Of a DNA stretch of 42,718 bases, positions 31,732 to 42,718 are shown one piece after another. Under the pieces are notes generated by a model. The model was given only the letters and a program-made list of their open reading frames with translations. It was not told the origin of the DNA and did not search any database. Location: positions 600,335-643,052 of the forward strand of contig NW_003211409.1 in NCBI RefSeq assembly GCF_000006405.1. Direction: 5' to 3'. Source of the DNA: Perkinsus marinus ATCC 50983. Its lineage: Eukaryota; Perkinsozoa; Perkinsida; Perkinsidae. The translations under genes and the position numbers were made by a program. Positions within the stretch are counted from its first letter, which is position 1, and each line of letters opens with the position of its first letter.

Positions 31732-34606
31732 ATGAGAAACGCCACTGAGAACTCCAACGCTGATGCTAACATCACGGTGAACGACCCATGAGCCTCACCG
31801 AGAAAGAAAACGTCATTATTAGGATGCCACCTGCCTCTCTGTTGAAGCGGATAAAAGAGGAACTTTCGTCCAGTCAGACATCCGCGAAAGCGACATCCAA
31901 ACGGTGGGGACCAGCAGTTCTCATCGAGAGCTGCGCGTTATCAGGATCCTTTCTCGCCCGAGATGCCCAACGAATGCAAAGGCTTAGTGCCGGACCTCAT
32001 GTGGCTGTCGGGTCTGACATTCCAGAACGGCATGCTCATCGGCGAGGCTGCGGTGAGCTGCATTAGCAGCGTGCAGTGCATCAGCGACGATGTGCTAGGT
32101 TCGGCTAGTTCAGATTATGCGTGAAAAGAAGAAGGCACAAGAGGCTTTACCGCAAGGTGGTGTTAGTGTAGCCACACTCAATCTGGACAGGCGTTGCCAA
32201 CAGGGAAGGATTTGGAATCGGCCACACTGCGGGCGAAGATGATCGAAGAAATGGAGTTGAAAGAATTCAGAAGTCGAGAAGCTCAGATTGACAGGATCAA
32301 CGTTTGACGGCCCAGGAAAAATCACCCAACGTATGATGCCTTCCGTACGCTCAGGAGGAAAGACTGCGACTATTACGCAAGGCGCTAGCAGATCTCAGAG
32401 CTGCACAGGAAACACGATCAGAAGAGAGAAAGGAGCGTGTTATTTCTAGACTCACCGACGTAACTGCGTCGGATGGCGTTATGCTTGCTATCCATATCGA
32501 TAGGTGAAGAACGAGAAGCTCTGTCAGCTGGGCAACTTTAGGCTGAGGGCTCTTCGGCGCAGCGCCCGCGACAGGGCCGCCACTGTAATTATTATCACTA
32601 CTGAAAAACTCTCAATACCTGGACAATTCGCTTAACACAAACGACGATTGGATTCTCCTGTTGAATCTCAGCGCACGCGAGCGTTCATAGTAGAGCGTTA
32701 TAGTACTCGAGAGACGAGACCTCCCACTAGAATAGGTGGTAGCCGGAACCCCCCTGGTTTAGGTTGACAGGGTGAACAAGCTCGGGAGAGGGGATACGAT
32801 AAAATGCACTCAGCTCGAGGCTCACAACGATCGCTCCTCGCTACTTTACGCTCCTATCACTAGAGAGGGCACTGTATGGCACTGACTCGAGAGTAGTTGC
32901 ATGATATTGTGAAGTGAAAGGTGCCTCTGAGACTAACGGGGAGGATGGATTTCGAAGCAGTCGCTCGAGACACCCTCAAGGCGATAACGGGCCTTGGAAA
33001 GCTCGTGTGCGGAGAAATTCGATTCCCGAAGACTTGTAAGTCGCAAGAGACGGGAACCTTCTCATTCACGAAGGAGAAACTGATAACTTTCAACGTTCAT
33101 CCGGAAGGAATTGGAACAGCCTCCTTGTTTAGTGAGCGCCGTGCCACCAGAAGAGAACGCACGGAAATGGGAAGCCAGAAGTACCGTCAACGGCGATTGA
33201 CTTCAAGATGGTCTTCTGTTATGCAGAAGCCGTCTTGAGCACCGCGATGAAGCACATCACGAATGAACTAGATAGCATGGCCCTCCACCAGGACGATGCC
33301 CCACGGGAGCCCGAACCGATGGGTATCGCTTGGTGGTGGTTGAGGAGGCCTTCTGTAACGATGTAGATCCAAAGCCGGGAGTAGAGCCCCAATGGGAGGA
33401 GAAGAGAGATGTCACTCCAGTAGACAGCAGCTCACACCTCAACGGTGGGCTGCGGAATTTGATTGACTCACACTTGGTTCATCAGCTGTACCGGCGGGGG
33501 ATTGCAAGGGCATGGACGTAGCAGCGTTGATGCTGAGCCGAGTCCTTCGCGGCAGAGCTATGCAGAACGAGATGCTCGTGGGGGTGTCCAAGAGAGCGGC
33601 TCTCATTGAGGTGCTTGCACGTGCGCCGTCGTAGTGGTATTCTTCGTGGCTTCAAGGAACTGCGAATTTGTGACGGATGGACGACCAACTTGTCTGATGG
33701 GAAGAACGATGAGCCAGAAGGTTTGCATTCTTGGATTCTAGTCTGTGGTTTTATCGGTTGCCAGGCATCCCAGTGTCCCTTATAGAAGAGGGAATCGTGT
33801 CCTCTCTCATTGGAAGCACAGTTGGAGCCACTCTAGATAAGCTCAGCAAGGAGCTCGCCAAGTCTAAGGTGGAGATGTGCGTGTGTGAAAAGCATTCAAC
33901 TGCAGGAGGAGCGAAGAATAGCTGCAATGGTTTGGCTGGCGCATCACAACCGACGGCTACGACAGATCAAGGAATCGGGAGTGCGACAAGCGGAAGAACG
34001 AATGAGGGATCGCGAGGAAACGATTTTCCGCGAAGTGCTCTGGCCGTTTGGGATCACCGTCCCATCATGCACTGGTAGGTAACACAGAGCTGCAAGCAGA
34101 CCGCTGACTCCTATTTGAACGACATCATGGACACGACGATCGGGGAGAAGAGCCAAGGCGTTGCTCTCGCCACAGTTGAACGCCCAACGAAAAGCCTTGA
34201 ACAAGTCGCTGGCCTCAACCCGCGATGGAATACGCCGTTGCTGGTCAGGTCCTGGACCAACTGGACGCCCACTTTGCTGAAACTTCCGGCCAGACTGAAC
34301 TTGAGAGAGAAACTACTGCCATCAAGCAGTTGGTGAACTGGTGAAACCGTCATTTTCCCGACCTTGCATGGTGATCATGCGCTCTTCAGCTTCCTCTTCC
34401 CCCTGGTGGAGCGTTCCCGCGTGCTGGAACAACTTCGTGTGAGGGAGAAGCGCTTCATACAGGCTTCGAAGGAGGCATTCAAGACGACCGTGAAAGACGT
34501 CTCTGAACGACTCACTGCACCATCGGTGAGGCGTTCGGGTCCTCCACAGTTGTTGTATGGTCCACCGACAGATTCCGTTGGCCGAGGAAACCCACGACGG
34601 GGATGA
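31732..34606 (+). CDS. CFAP91: cilia- and flagella-associated protein 91 (CFAP91/MAATS1)
   Basis: Axonemal protein of the calmodulin- and spoke-associated complex at the base of radial spokes, needed for flagellar beating. Many short-intron exons join in one frame. Exons 31732-31776 and 31823-31903 lead to DIQT, then DPFSPE (31945-32052), matching the family's VQTDPYSPEY, and LVPDLMWLSGLTF, matching LPELLMLAHLTW. Exons 32099-32156, 32204-32301 and 32355-32503 form a coiled coil (KMIEEMELKEFRSREAQIDR), like the human RRKMMNEMERKEW segment. The middle (32542-33490) is less certain, though LLYAPITREG fits the human QVYGPLSRLG. Near 33510 comes SRVLRGRAMQNEM, matching the IQ-like LLRGRxVQNMM. Then come LSKEL, LQEERRIAAMVWLA, RQAEERMRDREETIFREV, DSYLNDIMDTT and a closing FLFPLVERSRV, all in the human order. 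Measured introns are 41-53 nt. Human comparison is from memory. Confidence 0.87.
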
Positions 34607-34726
34607 GCATGAGTTACCTTCGTGATCTGCTAGAGTGACAAAGGCAATTCATGCATCCATGAGATTTTCCATCTACCGTGCTATCAATCACTGCGTGTTG
34701 CATTTAGTGATGATGGGAGTACGATG

Positions 34727-34925
34727 CAGTGTAGGGTTATATGTTCGCTTCCCTCAACTGAGCTTAGGAATCCTCTTATTGACCATCGGAGTTTGTATAC
34801 GAATCAGGCTTGAAGTGTACAGAAACCCACGAGAATTTCGCAAAATTTTGTCAGATTTTTCGCTTTGTCAGTGAAATTTTGTCATCAACACATGTAGTTG
34901 GTCATGTGCAAGCTTTCTCATACCG
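34727..34925 (-). mobile_element. hAT-like MITE family 1, copy 6
   Basis: A 199-bp reverse copy beginning CAGTGTAGGG and containing CCTCAACTGAGCTTAGGA and ATCAACACATGTAGTTGGTC. Flanking octamers GTACGATG and GTCCGACG match at 6 of 8 positions, consistent with an aged 8-bp target duplication. It lies between the 3' ends of CFAP91 and the MFS gene. Confidence 0.75.
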
Positions 34926-35133
34926 GTCCGACGTGAATTGAATCAATACACCCGCTTCGTGAGCAATTTTTTGGAAGTTCTCCAGCCATCTGCAATAACA
35001 CATGATAGTGGGAAGTTGTCGAAAGTCACGTGTATCTCTCGGCAAGATGCTCTGCGTTCATCAGTGTCTTGAATCTCGTATATCCAATACTCCACAACAC
35101 AAATCTCAATGGAGTGAAAGCAATAACAAAACG

Positions 35134-36725
35134 TCAACCATTGTCTTCGTCGTCTTCACTAGATTGATCATCATCGAGCATTCTCTCTCGGGGCATCATT
35201 TCTTCCATGCCAGGGGTTGATTCACAGTAGATTTGGATAGCTTTGGGTAGGCGATAATACACAAGTATCTGAACACGATACCTCCACTGAAATGTGGCAC
35301 CGCAACTTACGCCAGCTAGAATAGCTATTAATGATGCAATAGCAAACGGGAGCCGCTCGGCTTCGCCATGTTCACGCGTCCAAACGAATAACATACCGAA
35401 AATTATAGGACCAATAGCAGAACCTACGGAGAGAGGAATTCTCTTTCATTTGCCATATGGGAGAGTTCACCGATTCCAGCAATAGAATTATTAGAGGCCA
35501 TCGCTGTACCCACAATAGCAGAGGGAGTATAATCGGCTATCAAGGCGGCGAGCGCCGATGAACCTAATGCAGCTACATCTCGATAGAGGATGGTTTCTCA
35601 GCCGTACCGAGCATAGCTGGTCCAGCCAAAGTCCCTCCGAATAAAGCCACATCTGTCGACGAAGCGACAGCGCAAACAAGATAGTGTGTTGCATAGCATA
35701 AGAGCGCAAGCAGGAGAATGCGCTGAGCTTTCCATTCGCATTCATTCTGGAGGAAGCGCAATAGGAGTGTATTACACAGAAGACCACTGATGCCGATGCA
35801 AGCAGCGAACAACGCTCGTTGCAAGGCAGTGAACCCTAGAGCAGATTGTAAGTAGGAGTTGATAGACTGGGATATCCCCGAGTCGGCCACGGCGATAGTG
35901 AGGCGAACCTCAAGGCAAGTACGCAAAACAATAGTGGCCCTTGGGGGCAGATGCAACCAGTCGAAGGGCCTCGGTCGGGACCGAGCTCCCATGAGACGAT
36001 CTCTGGCACCAGGATGAGACTCGGGCAGTGCGAAAATGGTGTAGAGGGCGGAGCAGATGCAGAGGAGTGCCCAAAGATGTACGATGGCGAAGGTGTGTAT
36101 CTCGGCTCCAATCATGGGGAATACGAGGTTACCAGAGAGAGTCAAGGCCATGAGGGCTCCGTAGATTCTCATACGCCTCTGAGGCTGTGGACAACAGTCT
36201 ACCACGTACGCGTTGAGGAGGGGAAAGCGAGCGTATTCAGGGCCGACTCCAGCAAGACTGATGAGAATCTCCAATACAAAGTAACCTATCATATGGGACA
36301 CGCCAGTCTTGAGGGCTGTGAGAGATAGCCATAAGGGAGGTAGTACGGCGAGCACTGAGTTGAGGACGAAGTACCTACACATGAGGCGTCATGAGGGGAG
36401 CTGCCCATCAGGCTCACGTTCTGCGTTTGCCACGGGAGTCTGAATAGGCTCCTACCAAGAGTCCAGTAAAACAGCTTATTAGAGCTGATATGCTCATAGT
36501 GAGTACACTCCATAGGAGCTGAACGTCGTTGCACTCGCTGGACGAATGACACCAGCCTATTCTTCTGAAGTACTCTTCTTTAATTTCAATGAGCACCGGC
36601 GAGACTAGGGCTATACCCCAGAAAACCGGCAGCACAGAGGGACACACAAGCCAAGGGCTCGGCACTGGTGCTCCTAGACGGGCTGAAGGCATATCTTCGG
36701 AGCACAGTAACTGCAATACTCTCAT
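35134..36725 (-). CDS. major facilitator superfamily transporter, complete
   Basis: Twelve-helix MFS transporter, similar in outline to the tetracycline-resistance/proton-coupled-folate-like group; substrate unknown. Exons 36417-36725, 35608-36373, 35471-35563, 35311-35423 and 35134-35268 join with introns of 43, 44, 47 and 42 nt to 471 residues, a normal size. The first helix region is PVFWGIALVSPVLIEI. The loop 2-3 signature is GLLVGAYSDSRGKRRTYFVL, matching the MFS motif GxLaDrxGRR. After a central hydrophilic loop (HPGARDRLMGARSRPRPFDW), the second half has LGFTALQRALFAACIGISG and, after splicing, GSSALAALIADYTPSAIVG and SIAGIGSAIGPIIFGMLF. The tail is acidic (LDDDQSSEDDEDNG) and cytoplasmic. 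Skipping the introns would lose the last helices, so the splice model is well supported. It is the third of three minus-strand genes, about 540 bases downstream of the malic enzyme fusion. Confidence 0.92.
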
Positions 36726-37269
36726 TATTGCTCCTTGCCAGTCACTATGACCAACAACTCAAGTCGACTGCTGGCAGCGGCTAGCCTCAGAGCATGTTAT
36801 GATCAGTGAAACCCGGGATGGATCCTGCTCCATCAATGATAATATTCAAATGCACTTGTAGCAGCCTAGTGACCAACTGATAAAGTGCCCACATTCTCAG
36901 GCTTGTTATTGACTGCTCCATGTTCCATCAAATCTTCCAGAGTCGACAGTAAGACGCTCCTGGCCTCACTCTCAAGGCTTATTCACGACTACGGCATCTT
37001 ACCGTTAATTCAATAAGGAAGATGTAGCCCCTGTGACGCCCCGTGACTGGCAGGTCAGCCCAGGTCCAGCTAGAGAACAGGCTAAGTCCCCGTACATACT
37101 GCCTCTTATAAACAACCACCGAGTGTGACTTCAACTCAAGATCTACAGTAGACATGTAAATCGTTGGAACATTTACGATGACAATGACAAGGGCATTCTG
37201 CCAACGACGACAATAGAATAGAAAAAATCCGCCCGATGCGACGTAAACCGTTTTGTTCTAATACTGCAT
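36726..37269. other. intergenic stretch between malic enzyme fusion and MFS gene
   Basis: About 540 bases with no open frame of note and no repeat copy. It should hold the MFS promoter and the malic enzyme 3' flank. Confidence 0.5.
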
Positions 37270-40424
<3,155 letters not shown>

Positions 40425-41275
40425 AGGAAGCTAGATCCAACGATACTACTATACACAATCCAAAGCAGTGTGGACATACATTTTCAATAGCTCCAATGGA
40501 TATTCAACACATACTGTAGTTGTACTCATCGAGATCTGTTATTCTGATCAGCCAGAAATTTATATATTCATATTATCAGCATCCGACATGAAACTTATCG
40601 TATCAAATGATGAAATAATATTTGGTATGAAATCAATGATATTTTTTATTATTATAAACGAGCATCTTCCTATCGGCGGAAGACCAAGAGCTTCTAGATC
40701 GTTCAGTCTCAACCCCTGAAAAAAGGCACGCGTACGAGGAGATAATTCCTTAGTTGATAACTACAAAGAGACCATCATATCATAGAGTATTGAGTGAACT
40801 CCACGAAAGACAATAATGTTAGCCCAGCAAAAAGTCCTCATTCACTCCGATACGAATTGATACACTCAACAAAGCGCATGGGGCAAAGCTATAAAGTTAC
40901 TACACATTGATGACAGCCTCCCTCCATCACTGCCATAACAATTCGTTGAAAAACACCAATGCCAACAAGATTTTTTCTAGCCCTCACAAAGGGAGCAGGC
41001 AGCAGCAAAACCAACAAATAGAAGAGAATAGTAGTCATGTCGCTAGCTATCAGTCCATTGTAGTAACAAGGCCTCAATGAGACCACCCTAGTCGTGGGAG
41101 GGCGGCAGCCGATGACGGCCATGAATGCGCCAATACCACGACCAGAGCTATCACAGAGACTGAAGGAAGGCGGCGCTGGTATGATATAGATCAGCACAGT
41201 TAGTCTAGTCTTAACAAAAAACAACAACAACGTCCTACTACTATTACTACCACACCAACTTGGTGATGAATGTTT
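40425..41275. other. intergenic stretch between the tandem malic enzyme genes
   Basis: About 850 AT-rich bases holding the 3' flank of the upstream malic enzyme and presumably the promoter of the Rab-malic enzyme fusion. No MITE copy and no coding motif seen. Confidence 0.5.
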
Positions 41276-42718
41276 TTACATAAACTGATTGGGGTTCACA
41301 CGCTCCATGTCAGTGAAGGAGAAGGCCTTGCTTTGGATAGTACCAACGCTGAGCTTATTCTTGTTGCTCTGGGAGTTGCCTACACCAGAACCCTGGCCGG
41401 AGAAAGCGAACACAGAAGGGTCCAACTCGGTATGAGAGTACTCCGGCTTCCACATGTGGTCCCACACGAACTTGTCGAGATCAGCAGGGCGTCTGAAAAT
41501 AGAAAAATACATGCCACGAAATAGACAATAAATCCGATGATCTTACTCAATGCAAGCAATACCGAGATCGAAGGCCTCCTTGATGCACGATACTGCAATG
41601 TCGTGAGAAAGCTCGCGAATACGAGTAAGGCAGGGATATAAAGTGCCACGAGCAATATCCTCCTCAGTGACTCTCTCAGCAAGAGTCTTAGCAGCAGTGT
41701 AGAACATTGAATCGGGGATCCACTTGAACTTGCCAAGAATACCAGCCAAACCGACACCAGGGAAGATGTACATGTTGTTTCCTTGGCCGGACTGATACAC
41801 CTTACCATTGTATGTGACGGGCCCGAATGGAGAGCCAGTGCAAACCCAGGCGTTTCCATCTGTCCACCTGAGAACAACCAACATCACCATAAAGATACTA
41901 CCGATATGAACTTACGTATAAAGCTGTTCGGGTGTGGCCTCGGCCTTGGGCGTAGGATTGGAAAGAGCGAAAATGACAGGTTGAGGACAGTTAGCATACA
42001 TAGCCTAGAAAATAACAACAACGACAGTCACTGAAGCAATCACAAGTGATCATCAAAGCACCAACCTTGATGATGTCCTCAGTAAAGGATCCCGACTGTC
42101 CACTGAGACCTAGTAGCACAGTAGGCTTAATGGCCTTCACGACTTCGAGAAGACTTGTCATCGGCTCTGCGTCGTCACGGCAATAAGGAACCTGATAAAC
42201 AACATCAAGGACAGACCACAGTACTGTGTGTGCTACTCACCTTATGATCCTGGATATTGCCACCACGTTTCCAAGTGACCAAACCCCTAGAGTCAACGAA
42301 CCAGAAGCGCTTTCTGGCATCTTCAGGGGAAAGGCCATCATGAACCATAGCAGCAACGATGCAATCAGCGATGCCAACGGCAGCGGCACCAGCACCGAGG
42401 AAGACGATCCTTTGATCCTCGAGCTTCTCCTTCTTCACCCTCATAGCACTGACGAGGCCCGCCAAGGCGACAGAGCCAGTACCCTGGATATCATCATTGA
42501 AGCATAAGATGTTCTCTTGATACCTCTTGAGGAGGGGGAAGGCGTGATCATTAGTGAAGTCCTCGAATTGGATGAGGACACCGGGCCAACGGGAACGGAC
42601 GGCATCGACAAACTCGTCCACAGCAGCATAGTACTCCTCACCATCGACTCTCTTATGACGCTCACCAAGGTACATATCATCATTGAGCAGATCCGGGTTA
42701 TTAGTACCGACATCAAGG
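41276..42718 (-). CDS. malic enzyme, tandem paralogue, 5' end beyond the window
   Basis: C-terminal ~60% of a second malic enzyme (malate to pyruvate plus CO2, reducing NAD(P)). Exons: 42241 to the window end (open), 42066-42191, 41916-42004, 41547-41867 and 41276-41492; introns 49, 61, 48 and 54 nt. Visible motifs are MYLGERHKRVDGEEYYAAVD, the metal-binding FEDF and CFNDDIQGTGSVALAGL, the nucleotide-binding VFLGAGAAAVG, and SRGLVTWKRGG. Later come LSGQSGSFTEDIIK, FALSNPTPKAEATPEQLY, NNMYIFPGVGLAGILGKF and MWKPEYSHTELDPSVFAFSG. The gene lies 850 bases upstream of the Rab-fused gene in the same direction and shares four intron positions with it, but lacks two introns that the fused gene has. 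Whether it too carries an N-terminal GTPase cannot be seen, since the catalytic Tyr/Lys half lies outside. The first 253 bases at the window edge are almost identical to the other gene. Confidence 0.96.

Overview
The window is nuclear DNA of a protist. Its genes are split by many very short GT-AG introns. The 26 introns I measured in well-supported genes, leaving aside two that carry transposons, are 41-61 nt except for one of 134 nt, and the commonest length is 44 nt. It holds a flagellar axoneme gene (CFAP91), a ribosomal protein gene, two malic enzyme genes and many small dispersed DNA-transposon relics. Together these fit a flagellated alveolate, and a perkinsid such as Perkinsus is my best guess. 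That assignment is inference; nothing here is diagnostic alone. A 100-N assembly gap lies at 22060-22159.

Layout. (1) 1-8.9 kb: RPS5 (+, 723-1532) in a sparse region, with two members (A and B) of a small unrecognised protein family on the minus strand. (2) 8.9-13.5 kb: largely non-coding, with a CTAAGGA-type degenerate repeat, an 18-bp minisatellite of 14 units and several hairpins. (3) 13.5-17.6 kb: the third family member (C), an AT-rich repeat tract, a complete NTPCR/THEP1 nucleoside-triphosphatase gene (+) and, convergent to it, a small secreted coiled-coil protein gene (-). (4) 17.6-30 kb: several unrecognised minus-strand genes, the 3' end of a CRAL-TRIO (Sec14-like) gene just after the gap, most of the MITE copies and a 0.5-kb (CTA)n-TAGT satellite. 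(5) 30-35 kb: a ZIP zinc transporter (-) divergent from a complete CFAP91/MAATS1 gene (+). (6) 35-42.7 kb: an MFS transporter and two tandem malic enzyme genes, all on the minus strand.

The most striking item is at 37270-40424. Exon 1 encodes a Rab2-like GTPase fused in frame, with no stop and no intron, to a complete malic enzyme (845 codons plus stop in total). The GTPase has kept its P-loop, NKxD and SAK motifs. Its switch II is shortened and lacks the catalytic AGQE, and it has no prenylation cysteines. The neighbouring malic enzyme gene (from 41276 to beyond the window end) is nearly identical over its last 253 bp in the window but clearly diverged downstream, which suggests gene conversion.

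A second theme is intron evolution by transposons. A hAT-like MITE family (TIR CAGTGT, 8-bp target duplications, about eight copies here) sits in two introns of the fused gene. One is an old intron that was expanded. The other is absent from the paralogue and consists mostly of the MITE, so the insertion may have created it. A second MITE family (five copies) and a (CTA)n array starting at the end of a MITE copy complete the repeat landscape. I saw no retrovirus-like or Polinton-like element.
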